Virus record (IMG/VR): IMGVR_UViG_3300029268_000081 | Location: 1-32,159 of that record | Length of the DNA: 32,159 nucleotides | Strand: one strand, 5' to 3' | Source of the DNA: a virus | Part shown: positions 1-8,713 of the stretch, piece by piece | Layout of the letters: every line of letters starts with the position of its first letter | How positions within the stretch are numbered: the stretch's first letter is position 1 | The notes under the pieces: model-generated | What the model was told of the DNA's origin: nothing | Databases searched by the model: none | What the model saw: the letters and a program-made list of their open reading frames with translations, nothing else | Program-made: the position numbers and the translations under genes

Positions 1-71
1 ACGCTAATGTTTACGGTCATCACAATCCTGAGTTTTTACATAATTTGAAAGAATCATTTAAGGTCAAATAA
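1..71 (+). CDS. C-terminal end of an upstream gene (partial)
   Basis: The frame ending in the TAA at 69-71 is open back to the window edge and reads ANVYGHHNPEFLHNLKESF then KVK. Only about 23 residues are visible, so no family can be named. The next gene starts 1 base after the stop (TAATATG), the same tight packing as between later genes of this group. It is therefore probably the previous member of the same operon. It could be a chance open frame, but the junction style argues for a real gene end. Confidence 0.55.
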   Translation, partial: ANVYGHHNPEFLHNLKESFKVK

Positions 72-72
72 T

Positions 73-3000
73 ATGAAAAAAACTCAACTTCCACTATTCC
101 CAGATTCAGAGTTACCTCAAGAAGAGCAGAGTAATTCTGGATTAAGAAATGAATATCAGCAATTAATAGCTGATGACGGTAGTTATAAATCATCAAGTAA
201 TATCCAAAGACACGCTCAAAAACATGGTTTCACCCCAGAAGAGTATTTTCATGCTCTAACTACACATCCGGGCTTTTTAAACGAAAATCCTAGAGCTATA
301 AGAACTATGATTCAAGAAAGCGGTCAAAATACTGAGGCAAATAACGAGAAAATATTCCAAGCCTTAAAAAAGAAAGCTAAGGGAAATGAAGGCGCTAGAG
401 ATACTTTAGAAGCTATAGTCAGACATGGACAAGTTCCTCAATCTCTACTAGAAGATGTTGCTAAAGGCAAAGATAGTATTATAGCAACTAGGCATAGGAC
501 TGATAGTGACGAAGAAGTGGCAAATGATGTATTTGGTAGACTTGCTCAAAATGATAATTTAGAAGAAAAACACTTTAGATTTCTACACGATAAGAATCCG
601 GCAGCCGTAGCTAGAATGTTTGATAAGTTACCAGATGATATTAAAAACAGCCTTATTAAAGATGATAAGACTATAGATAAAATTTCTGGTAGAGATTTAA
701 GAAATCATATTGAATCCGAGATGGCTAATCCTGAAGGTAGTGACCAGAAGTTTGGAGCCGCTGAAGCTAGAGCTATTCTCAATCATCCATCTCAGAGACA
801 TAAAGATTTAACATCCCAAGACCAGTTTGACCATGTATTAGGTAAATTACCTGAAATTGAAAGAAAGGCTTTTGCAGATAAGTATCTTGGTATTGAAGGT
901 GGAGAGCAGACTGATGCTGAAGGTAATAGATTAACTCCATTTCAAGATAATGAACTTCCTGAGGTTGAATTTGAAGGTGAGCATAATTGGAATAATTGGA
1001 ATCACGGCGAAGGCTACGACCAAGGAATGGCTAGTAAATTAGCTGCCTCTAAACATATCTCTGATGACCAAGCAGACCACATCAAAAGACACGGCTCTTT
1101 TGATGAAAAATATAATTTATACCATAATCAAGATATAGACCCTAAACATGGCGTTGAAATGTTCCGTAAATGGAATCAAGACCATGAGCAGCATGGTTAT
1201 GATGACGAGCAATTACAGAATAGATTTAAAAAAGACAAAAAAGATGTTTTTGATATCGATGATGTAGAAGAAGATTATTGGAATGAGCACGAAGACGATA
1301 TGCGTGAAGCTGGAGATAACTGGGCTAACGAAAGCTATTCTATGGATAAATATCTTCGTGATAACAATATCAATGCTTGGAAAGATAAAGACCCTTCAGA
1401 CCATAGAGGCGGAGAGGATTGGGTTGATGAGCATCTAAGAGAGAATCACGATTGGAAAGGCGATAACGCTAAATCTAAACAAAATGAAGGTCGTAATGAC
1501 TTTGATGCTTTAAATAAACTAGCTGAAGAATACGATAGAAATAATCTTATTAATTTAGACGATTTTAAAGAACATACAGGGATGGAGCATCCTTCTGAAA
1601 TTGGTATTCCGTATAATGAGAAAGCCGATACTATCGACATGGACCATATTCATGATAAATTAGATGAATTTGGCGGTCCTTTACAGATAGATTACGCTAA
1701 TCATGACGACTACACTATTCATAACCACCCTGATTTTGACGACAGATATACTGACGCTGTAAATGAGTGGCGTACTCACATGGATAATTCAGGTGACTTA
1801 CCTGATGATTATTACGAAGACCATAAAGATGATTATTACTATAGCGAAGGATATAATAACTCTCGTGCAGAAGGTGAGAAAGAATGGAAAGAAAGACACT
1901 TCAAAGAAGAGCTTTTACCAGACCTTTACGCTAACTCTCATAATGATGATAGATTTGTTCCTGAGCATATTCGTGACCATTTACCAGAATATCAGCAATT
2001 AAAAGAGAACAGGATTAATAAAACTGGAGATGGAGCTAATGGTCCATTTCTAGATAAGTATATAAAAGAGCGTTCTAGAGAGCATGAGTATGGAGAAGAC
2101 CAACACGCTTATGAAATGGTAAAAGACCACGCTAAAGCTAACGGTGGCTCTATTGACGTTGGAACTATGCATAAAATATTCCCTAACCAGAAAGAGAAGT
2201 GGAAGAAAATTTTTGACGGTAAAGGTAAATTAACTGAAGCTGAAGTAGATGAAAAAATAGCTCAGATACCTAAGACTAAGTATGGAATAAGTTACGGTAA
2301 ATGGGATTCTAATAAAATGCAGAATCTTAATCGTCAAGATGAGACCATTATGCGTTTAGACCATACGGATGAGTCTTTAGCTCCTATCAAAGAAGACCCT
2401 GAAATGTTTAGAACTTTCAATAAAGTAATGGAAACTTCTAAGCGTTCTGGACATCCTACTAAAGATAGAACGATTGCTTGGTCTCGTGTAGATATGTCAG
2501 ACCCGAAACACTGGCTAGTTGATGAACTTCAATCGGACTTTGGTAAGACAATGACTCAGTATCTTAAGAGTAACGGTCATGAAGATAAGGCTAGTCATAT
2601 CGAGAAGATTTCTGATTACCATAAAAACTGGCGTGAAGCTTTACTGAATCACATTATTAAAGAAGCTAAGAAACATGGCGTAGAAAAAATCTCAACTCAC
2701 TCTCCAGAGTCTAAGTCAGCTCACACCGGTTCGGACACTACTCATAGTGTTTATAATGATAGTTACGGTAAAGTTCCTAAATCTATGGGTTTTAAGCCTG
2801 TATCTGGCGATACATTACCATTAACAGATACTGGCAAAAGCACTTTTGTTAAGAAAGGCTCGTCTGGTAGTGACCCTACAAAACATAAGATGGCTATGGA
2901 CCATCATGCTCAAATGAATTTAATTCATGATAAAATAGCTAGTGAGTTGGGTACTAATCCAGCGGCAGACACTCATAGGAAATTATCACAACATCATAAA

Positions 3001-3381
3001 GACTTGTTTGGACAACACGGCGCAAAACTTAAGCAGATAGACTCAGACCATGGTTATAATGGAATGAGTATTCCTAACGTTGCAGAAAACCTGACAGATA
3101 TAGAACACTTAAGAAGCGATGCTAATAATGCAGGTCTTACTGCCGAGCACGTACCTCATAAAAATGATGATTTATTAAATAAACCAATTGAAGGCGATAA
3201 GGCTCTTGGCGGTCATACTCTAGAACTTAACCCTAGATTAATTAAGCATTTTATTGATGTTGCTGATACGCTAATGAAGGTCGAAGTTCTTTTTGTAAAT
3301 ACACTTGCTAAAAATGAAGATACTGATAAACTATTAGACAAAATTAAAGTTTTAAGAAAGTACCTAGGGTATGGGGTTTAA
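73..3381 (+). CDS. Large polyvalent-type phage protein with a 'VDELQSD' domain
   Basis: A 1102-aa soluble protein with no signal peptide. Residues about 745-950 carry a pattern seen in large phage polyvalent proteins: WSRVD, then HWLVDELQSDFGKTM, then a helical NWREALLNHIIKEAKKHGVEKI stretch and a later VPKSMGF segment. This corresponds to the (D/E)EIQSDW-type large polyvalent protein-associated domain, whose fold I take to be acyltransferase-like without certainty. Residues about 300-650 are extremely rich in Asp, Glu, His, Asn and Trp, with recurrent W..E/DH clusters, and look like a long charged linker. The N-terminus (residues 1-300) is helical. Family knowledge suggests such proteins are packaged in the capsid and enter the host with the DNA; that role here is inference. 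AAGG lies about 9 bases before the ATG. The gene is first in a run with the two following polyvalent genes. Confidence 0.7.
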   Translation: MKKTQLPLFPDSELPQEEQSNSGLRNEYQQLIADDGSYKSSSNIQRHAQKHGFTPEEYFHALTTHPGFLNENPRAIRTMIQESGQNTEANNEKIFQALKKKAKGNEGARDTLEAIVRHGQVPQSLLEDVAKGKDSIIATRHRTDSDEEVANDVFGRLAQNDNLEEKHFRFLHDKNPAAVARMFDKLPDDIKNSLIKDDKTIDKISGRDLRNHIESEMANPEGSDQKFGAAEARAILNHPSQRHKDLTSQDQFDHVLGKLPEIERKAFADKYLGIEGGEQTDAEGNRLTPFQDNELPEVEFEGEHNWNNWNHGEGYDQGMASKLAASKHISDDQADHIKRHGSFDEKYNLYHNQDIDPKHGVEMFRKWNQDHEQHGYDDEQLQNRFKKDKKDVFDIDDVEEDYWNEHEDDMREAGDNWANESYSMDKYLRDNNINAWKDKDPSDHRGGEDWVDEHLRENHDWKGDNAKSKQNEGRNDFDALNKLAEEYDRNNLINLDDFKEHTGMEHPSEIGIPYNEKADTIDMDHIHDKLDEFGGPLQIDYANHDDYTIHNHPDFDDRYTDAVNEWRTHMDNSGDLPDDYYEDHKDDYYYSEGYNNSRAEGEKEWKERHFKEELLPDLYANSHNDDRFVPEHIRDHLPEYQQLKENRINKTGDGANGPFLDKYIKERSREHEYGEDQHAYEMVKDHAKANGGSIDVGTMHKIFPNQKEKWKKIFDGKGKLTEAEVDEKIAQIPKTKYGISYGKWDSNKMQNLNRQDETIMRLDHTDESLAPIKEDPEMFRTFNKVMETSKRSGHPTKDRTIAWSRVDMSDPKHWLVDELQSDFGKTMTQYLKSNGHEDKASHIEKISDYHKNWREALLNHIIKEAKKHGVEKISTHSPESKSAHTGSDTTHSVYNDSYGKVPKSMGFKPVSGDTLPLTDTGKSTFVKKGSSGSDPTKHKMAMDHHAQMNLIHDKIASELGTNPAADTHRKLSQHHKDLFGQHGAKLKQIDSDHGYNGMSIPNVAENLTDIEHLRSDANNAGLTAEHVPHKNDDLLNKPIEGDKALGGHTLELNPRLIKHFIDVADTLMKVEVLFVNTLAKNEDTDKLLDKIKVLRKYLGYGV

Positions 3382-3382
3382 T

Positions 3383-4138
3383 ATGAGTATTAAAGAAAAT
3401 CTAGAACTACTCAGTAAGATTGAAGATATTGTAGAATCAGAGCTTAAAAAAGGCTTTATTGATACAGATATGCTTAATAAAAAATCTTCAGTAGTTCCTA
3501 AGGTTTCTTTAAATCCAGAACATGGTGCGAGAATTGCTCACGCCTATGAAACAATGAAGCATGAGCCTAATCATCCTCAAGTTAAAAACGCTTATAATTC
3601 ACTAATCAAAGAAACTAAAAAACAATATAAGGATTTATTAGGTAAGGGTTATAAATTTTCTAGGATAACAGACCCAGATTTTCAACCGTATAAAAACTCT
3701 AAAGAAATGCATTACGATATCGAAAACAATAAGCATTTGTATTACTTTCCCACTTCTATGGGTTTTGGCTCTGAGGGAGAGCATCCAAAAGACCACCCTT
3801 TATTGCAACCTACTGAGTTTTACTCTCATGATGGGGAGCAAATGATGGCTAATGACCTACTGAGGCAAGTTCATGACATAAATGGTCATCATATGGGTGG
3901 CAAATCAGGATTCGGTCCTACAGGAGAGCATCAGGCTTATTTGACCCACAAAAAAATGTATAGCCAGTCAGCTCAACCAGCTCTCGCTAATGAGTTAATT
4001 ATGCAGAATTCTTGGGTGAATTTCGGACCTCATGCAGAGAATAATAAGAAAAATCCTAAAAATACTATCTACGCTCCACAAAAAGCTGGACTTGTTCCTG
4101 AATGGGTTTATAATAGTAAATGGCATGGTGAAAAATGA
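3383..4138 (+). CDS. Phage polyvalent-associated protein with an HDxxGHH motif
   Basis: A 251-aa protein. The start was chosen at ATG 3383, just after the upstream stop (TAATATG), with GGGG about 8 bases before; an in-frame ATG at 3371 lies inside the previous gene. Residues 45-92 match a recurrent phage pattern (HGARIAHAYETMKHEP, then NAYNSLIKETKKQY and LLGKGYKF). Residues 156-217 contain NDLLRQVHDINGHH, GEHQAY, MYSQSAQPALANEL and QNSWVNFGPH. This block recurs in phage capsid-associated and polyvalent proteins. The His/Asp/Glu pattern looks like a catalytic or metal site, but no activity is established to my knowledge. The 3' end overlaps the homing endonuclease by ATGA. Confidence 0.65.
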   Translation: MSIKENLELLSKIEDIVESELKKGFIDTDMLNKKSSVVPKVSLNPEHGARIAHAYETMKHEPNHPQVKNAYNSLIKETKKQYKDLLGKGYKFSRITDPDFQPYKNSKEMHYDIENNKHLYYFPTSMGFGSEGEHPKDHPLLQPTEFYSHDGEQMMANDLLRQVHDINGHHMGGKSGFGPTGEHQAYLTHKKMYSQSAQPALANELIMQNSWVNFGPHAENNKKNPKNTIYAPQKAGLVPEWVYNSKWHGEK

Positions 4139-5037
4139 GCCGTTCTAGAAAATGGTCTTTAGATAAATTAAAGCAAGTAGCTGCAAAGTATACTAAAAAA
4201 AGTCATTTTCAAAAATTTGACAATCCTGCCTATCTTTCAGCCTCCAGACAGGGTGTTTTAGATGATATATGCTCTCATATGCAACAGAAAAATTATAAAA
4301 AATATTCTAGCGAAGAAATCAAGGATATAGCAGGGCTATATAGAACAAGAACTGTTTTCCAAAAAAGTAATAAGCAAGCTTACACTCAGGCTCTTTTAAT
4401 GGGCGAGGATTCCTTAGACAGCGTATGCTCACATATGCATTGTGTAAAAAAAATACAAAAACACACTAAAGAAAGCGCAGCTAAAGATGCTGTAAAATAC
4501 AAGACCAAAAGGGAATTTTGTATTAACGATGCGGGTTCTTATTTAGCGGCGCTTAAAAATGGTTGGATAGATGATATTTGCCAACATATGATAAGGAGTA
4601 CTAACTCATCAACAGCAGAGAGATTTATCTTAAGCAAAGTCCAGCGATACCATCCCGATGCAATTCAGAGGTATTTCTTTAATAAAGATAAGAGATTTAG
4701 GCAAAGCAGATATCAGTTGGATATCTATATCCCAAGTCTTAATAAGGGTATAGAGTACGATGGTACTTATTGGCACTCAGTAAGTGTATTGGCTAAAAAT
4801 AAGAACATTTCGATAGAGGAAGCTAGTAACTATCACGCCGATAAGGATGCTTTTTTTAGTAGTATCGGGATTGAAGTTTTACATATAGCTGAAGATAGTT
4901 GGGAAGCTCAAGAAATTTGGCAAAGCAGAATCTTTTTGAGTTTTATAGGTGTACTACCGAAAGTACCTTCTACCAAAAAACAAGATTTCTTTAGAAAAAA
5001 CACTGACGAATATATAGAAGAATTAAAATCTATTTAA
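4135..5037 (+). CDS. Free-standing homing endonuclease, Vsr-like/EDxHD type
   Basis: A 300-aa protein. Three N-terminal repeats (about residues 12-50, 63-102 and 118-152), each ending in a L/I-DDICSHM-like motif, resemble DNA-binding repeats of phage homing endonucleases. The C-terminal domain (about 158-265) has E162, D196 in QLDIYIP, then GIEYDGTYWHS with E207, D209 and H214, plus H234, D236 and D254. This is the order expected for a Vsr-like PD-(D/E)XK nuclease of the I-Bth0305I/EDxHD type. It is wedged between two polyvalent genes, starts inside the previous stop (ATGA) and has only a weak ribosome site (GGTGA). Its last 14 residues resemble the start of the next gene. Expected role: cleaving an unoccupied allele in a competing phage to spread itself. 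Confidence 0.8.
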   Translation: MSRSRKWSLDKLKQVAAKYTKKSHFQKFDNPAYLSASRQGVLDDICSHMQQKNYKKYSSEEIKDIAGLYRTRTVFQKSNKQAYTQALLMGEDSLDSVCSHMHCVKKIQKHTKESAAKDAVKYKTKREFCINDAGSYLAALKNGWIDDICQHMIRSTNSSTAERFILSKVQRYHPDAIQRYFFNKDKRFRQSRYQLDIYIPSLNKGIEYDGTYWHSVSVLAKNKNISIEEASNYHADKDAFFSSIGIEVLHIAEDSWEAQEIWQSRIFLSFIGVLPKVPSTKKQDFFRKNTDEYIEELKSI

Positions 5038-5048
5038 TAGGATTATAC

Positions 5049-8000
5049 ATGTCTTTACATAAAAAACACAGACGTAATACATCAGAATATCTAGAAGAGC
5101 TTGAAAACTTAGGTATATTAGGTAAGTCAGAAGAATATGAAAAGCTTGAAAAAGGTTCTTTACAGCGTAGACATAAGTTTAATCCTAAAGCTCCAGAAAA
5201 CGATAAAACTAGATTACAGCAAAGAGCTTGGACTCATGATGAAGAATCTGAAGCTAGAGATTCTTTACAGCCGATGGACGATACTGCTAAATTTCGTTCT
5301 TTAAGAAAACTAGCAGGTCAAACTCATGTTAGAAAACACCCTCAAACTGGTGAAAATCTATACCTTATGCATAGAGGTATGGGTCAGGAAGAGTTTGCTG
5401 GAACTAATAAAAATGGTAAAACAGTGCATATTGCAGGAGAAAGAACTAGTTGGACTCCAGATAAAGAAGTAGCTGAAAATTTTGGTCAAGAAAACGGCGA
5501 TAGAGCTACTTATGGCGGCGGAGTAGTTTCTGCTTGGATTCCAGAGTCAAATCTTATCCATAACCCTAATCAATTCAACGCTCCTAGTAATATTAAAGAC
5601 GAAGGTAATTTAAGTGAGTTTCAGAAACAACTCAACTCAACAAAGGCATCTATAGGTAAGTACGGCTCAAAATTCAAAGACCGCTCAGTTACCGAAAGAG
5701 AAGAGAAAGAATGGATTGTAGAACACGATAAACATGGCTTTCATCATGCAAACCTAGACGCTTTAGTACCACACAAAGCTGACGCTAAAATTAATCAAAA
5801 ACAAGGCAAGTCTGGCGATAAGTCTTCTTATAAAGCTAAAGATTTAAAACAAATGAAACCTAGAGATACTCACCAAGGTCAATTTGGCTGGACTCCAAAA
5901 GAAAAACTTGCAGCCTCAGAAAAAATCAATAATTCACTTAGAAAAGATGAAGAGATGGACGAAGCGCCTAAAAAATCAAAAGGCGCAAAGCAAGAAGAAG
6001 AGAAGGTCGGAGAGGCTTTATCTAATCTAGCTACCGATAAACAGACTACGGCTGGAATGAATAGCCGTATCTACAGTATGCCTAGCGCTGATAAAATGAA
6101 GCGCTCGAAAATGGCACAAAAAACAGGTCAAATTCCTAGCTCTATCAATATTTATGGCGCTCACTATCCTGTAGTTCGTTTAATGGATGATAATAAGACT
6201 CTTTTAGTTCATACATCGCCATACGGTCAAGATGGTAAAACAGAAGAGCTTATTGAGAAAATAGGTATGCAATTACCTGAGCATTTCCCAGACGCTCACG
6301 TTATTGAAATTCATCATCCTGACTATAGACATTCAGCCAGAATCATGAAAATGAGGAATCCTAATACTATTGCTGAGTATCTAAAACATGCTTCAGAAAA
6401 TCATCCTGATGAGAACTACAGAAAACATGCTGCTGAAGCTCACTTACATCTAACTAACCTTAATAAGATTAAAAAAGGTGAGTTTACTAAACCTATCCAC
6501 GCTAAGCGTACAGCTAGTGAAGGGTTTGACTACGATAAGAACGTCAAAGGTAGAGTAGATAGATTACACAATTATTTAACATCTTTAGGACTTACTCCAG
6601 ACGTACAAGATGATGAAAGCGGAAGAGATTTAGGAAGTAAAAGCCCTACATCTTTGACTATTAATAGACAAGGCGACCCGCATGACCAGCAAGTTCTACA
6701 CGAGGCTGGACATGCCTTACTTACTCCTCCGGGGATGAATTTACCTGAATATCAAAATCGTATTGGAGCGCCGGGGTTTTTAGGTAAGTTAAAACAAACA
6801 CAGACATCTGGTGAATTAAAACCAATGCATGGCGGCGGTATGCCTGAGCAAACAGCTCAGCACATGGAGGGTGGTATTGCTCGTAGAGCTGGTATTGAAC
6901 CTTTCAGAACTCCTAAACGTGGGAAGGAAGGAACTTCAGAAGAGCTTGCTAGAGAACATGCTAAACAGACTCTTAATGACTTGGACCAAGGTTTTTATAG
7001 ATTCGACCCATTTACTGGAGAGAAAGAATTACAAGCTAATCCAAACACATTAATTAATGCTAAGTCACATAAAGACTCAGGCTTATTTGGTAAGATTCGT
7101 CGTCAATTAATTGAGCAGCGTAAGTCTAGAGCCAATATTCCTCAGGAAGATTTAGATGATATGGCAGCTAGTGAAAAAGACGTATCTAAGCCATTCGGTC
7201 AACATCCTCGTAATTGGTATAAGGATAAGAAGTCTCAAGAGAAGCGCAAAATCATCGCTGAAAAAGATAGGCAGAAAACAGGTGCTAAAAAACCACTTGA
7301 TGCCGCTTTAGATAAATTCAAAGATTTCAATAAAGCCGAAGCTCCTAAGCCTTTCAAAACTGGCGACAGAGTTAATCATAAAGCCCACGGAGTTGGAACT
7401 GTACGTCAATCTCATGGCGATGGTCACTATACTGTAGGTTTTGATAATAGTAAGGACACTAGCCTTAATTACAAAGGACTTAAAGTTCATTCCAATGATT
7501 TTAATAAACCTCAAATTAAGAAATCTTCAGTAGCTTCTAGTCCAGTAGTTCCTGAGCAATTAGAAGGTTCTTTACAAAAACCTTTTAAGTCTAAAAAGAA
7601 ACGTAAAGTATCTTCTGATGAAATTCAAAAATGGGAAGGTAAGGCTCTCAAGTCAGGGGCTCTAGCTTTAGCTTTAGCTCATGGCGCTCATTATATGAAT
7701 CAAGAAAATGTTGAAGCTGCTAAAACGCCAGCCTCAAGAGAAGTTGCAGCCGCACCAATTGACCCAGCTCAAAGAGCTAGGGAATCAGGTAGAGCGCAAG
7801 CTGACGCTGACGTAGCTCAAATTATGCAGCGTAATTTTGTTAAGCACAATCCTTATAAGCCAAGTCATATTGCTATGAAAGAAACTATCAAGTCAAGTCC
7901 TGATTTGATGAATAAATACGGATACGCTCTTAAAATGAGTAAACCGGCTTTATCTGAATTAGTTCAAAGCCACCCTACAATGGGTCAAGAAGTTGGCGAG

Positions 8001-8114
8001 GCTCACTACTCTAAGTTGAATCAAGAGTTTGGTGGAGATAATGAAAAGATAGACCATGCTTGGAGAAATGGAATTAAGGCTACTAAAGTTAAATTTGGTA
8101 TGGAGAATCAATAG
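5049..8114 (+). CDS. Polyvalent protein: ADP-ribosyltransferase-like, HEAGH metallopeptidase and SH3/tudor-like domains
   Basis: A 1021-aa multidomain protein. Residues about 95-225 look like an ADP-ribosyltransferase: LMHRGM (R109), TSWTPDKEVAENFG (S134 of an STS-like motif), VVSAWIPESNLI, then EEKEWIVE giving an ExE pair at E219/E221. Residues about 545-620 hold VLHEAGHALLTPPG (HExxH at 551-555), a zinc-peptidase signature. Residues about 767-815 (FKTGDRVNHKAHGVGTVRQ to YTVGFDN) resemble a small SH3/tudor-like domain as at UvrD C-termini. The last ~90 residues (from KPSHIAMKETIK through GGDNEKIDHAWRNGIKATK) match a block common in large phage proteins. The combination suggests a virion-borne host-takeover effector that may modify and cleave host proteins; this is inference. 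No signal peptide is present. Confidence 0.72.
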   Translation: MSLHKKHRRNTSEYLEELENLGILGKSEEYEKLEKGSLQRRHKFNPKAPENDKTRLQQRAWTHDEESEARDSLQPMDDTAKFRSLRKLAGQTHVRKHPQTGENLYLMHRGMGQEEFAGTNKNGKTVHIAGERTSWTPDKEVAENFGQENGDRATYGGGVVSAWIPESNLIHNPNQFNAPSNIKDEGNLSEFQKQLNSTKASIGKYGSKFKDRSVTEREEKEWIVEHDKHGFHHANLDALVPHKADAKINQKQGKSGDKSSYKAKDLKQMKPRDTHQGQFGWTPKEKLAASEKINNSLRKDEEMDEAPKKSKGAKQEEEKVGEALSNLATDKQTTAGMNSRIYSMPSADKMKRSKMAQKTGQIPSSINIYGAHYPVVRLMDDNKTLLVHTSPYGQDGKTEELIEKIGMQLPEHFPDAHVIEIHHPDYRHSARIMKMRNPNTIAEYLKHASENHPDENYRKHAAEAHLHLTNLNKIKKGEFTKPIHAKRTASEGFDYDKNVKGRVDRLHNYLTSLGLTPDVQDDESGRDLGSKSPTSLTINRQGDPHDQQVLHEAGHALLTPPGMNLPEYQNRIGAPGFLGKLKQTQTSGELKPMHGGGMPEQTAQHMEGGIARRAGIEPFRTPKRGKEGTSEELAREHAKQTLNDLDQGFYRFDPFTGEKELQANPNTLINAKSHKDSGLFGKIRRQLIEQRKSRANIPQEDLDDMAASEKDVSKPFGQHPRNWYKDKKSQEKRKIIAEKDRQKTGAKKPLDAALDKFKDFNKAEAPKPFKTGDRVNHKAHGVGTVRQSHGDGHYTVGFDNSKDTSLNYKGLKVHSNDFNKPQIKKSSVASSPVVPEQLEGSLQKPFKSKKKRKVSSDEIQKWEGKALKSGALALALAHGAHYMNQENVEAAKTPASREVAAAPIDPAQRARESGRAQADADVAQIMQRNFVKHNPYKPSHIAMKETIKSSPDLMNKYGYALKMSKPALSELVQSHPTMGQEVGEAHYSKLNQEFGGDNEKIDHAWRNGIKATKVKFGMENQ

Positions 8115-8128
8115 GTTACGTTTAAGGC

Positions 8129-8158
8129 TTGTAAAAGCCCTCCTTATTGTGGTATAAT
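8129..8158 (+). promoter_or_regulatory. Extended -10 promoter for the lytic transglycosylase
   Basis: TATAAT at 8153-8158 is preceded by TGG (extended -10, TGnTATAAT). TTGTAA at 8129-8134 is an 18-base-spaced, 4/6 match to the -35 consensus. The predicted start of transcription is near 8165. The 12 bases TTGTGGTATAAT (8147-8158) recur exactly on the minus strand at 31993-31982, before the leftward gene group. This supports a shared sigma70-type signal. Confidence 0.7.
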
Positions 8159-8176
8159 TCAAGTAAGGGAGGGCTT
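8135..8176 (+). promoter_or_regulatory. RBS-sequestering hairpin with the promoter in its loop
   Basis: AAGCCCTCCTTA (8135-8146) pairs with TAAGGGAGGGCTT (8164-8176): 12 base pairs with one bulged G at 8167 and a 17-base loop. The right arm contains the whole Shine-Dalgarno (AAGGGAGGG) and ends directly against the ATG at 8177. The loop holds the TATAAT box. RNA reading through from upstream would hide the ribosome site. RNA started from the local promoter lacks the left arm and leaves it free. No U-run follows, so it is not an intrinsic terminator. Confidence 0.72.
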
Positions 8177-8713
8177 ATGAAACAAATATTTTTATTTATT
8201 AGTTTAATAGCCGCAACTACGCTTAACGCTTATGATTTTAAAACACCACGAGTTAAGCCAGTTAAGAGTAAAGTATTAGAACAGATTATCAAGAACAAGC
8301 CGGATATCGATAAGAATTTAGCCAAAAAACTCGCTAGTTCAATTGAAAGATATGCTAAAATATATAAAGCTGACCCTCATAGAGCCGCAGCAATAGCTAT
8401 GCAGGAATCAGGCTACAGAAATATAGCTACTACTAAGCATGGGAGTCATTTTGACGTTGGTATGTTTCAGATAAATATTCGCACTATTAAAGAATATGGA
8501 TTTAATAAGAAAGAACTGATTAAAAATATTGATTATGCCGTAGAAAGTTATTTTAAAGTTGTTACTGATAAGAAAAAAGCTTGTAAGTACTTGAAAGAAG
8601 ATGCATGGAGCTGCTATCACTCGAAAACCAAGCACTTAAGAAATAAGTACAAATCGTTAGTAAACAGATTTTATGTAAAAAAGGGCTATAATGAAAAAAT
8701 CGCCAACAATTAA
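8177..8713 (+). CDS. Secreted lytic transglycosylase (VirB1/IagB-like SLT domain)
   Basis: A 178-aa protein, started at ATG 8177 because it has a strong AAGGGAGGG ribosome site and gives a clean signal peptide (MKQIFLFISLIAATTLNA, likely cut before Y19). The SLT domain follows: AAAIAMQESGY with catalytic E77, then FDVGMFQIN (93-100), the DIGLMQIN motif of VirB1/IagB-type transglycosylases, and a C-terminal WSCYHS segment typical of the family. Expected reaction: non-hydrolytic cleavage of the MurNAc-GlcNAc bond in periplasmic peptidoglycan, for lysis or for DNA entry. A signal-peptide transglycosylase needs no holin. Its expression appears controlled by the embedded promoter and hairpin just upstream. 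The 3' end overlaps the next gene by 23 bases. Confidence 0.85.
   Translation: MKQIFLFISLIAATTLNAYDFKTPRVKPVKSKVLEQIIKNKPDIDKNLAKKLASSIERYAKIYKADPHRAAAIAMQESGYRNIATTKHGSHFDVGMFQINIRTIKEYGFNKKELIKNIDYAVESYFKVVTDKKKACKYLKEDAWSCYHSKTKHLRNKYKSLVNRFYVKKGYNEKIANN

Noticed and set aside
8135-8176. Hairpin read as a rho-independent terminator of the polyvalent operon
   Set aside because: No U-run follows the right arm (it runs straight into ATGAAACAAAT), and the promoter lies inside the loop. RBS masking fits better.
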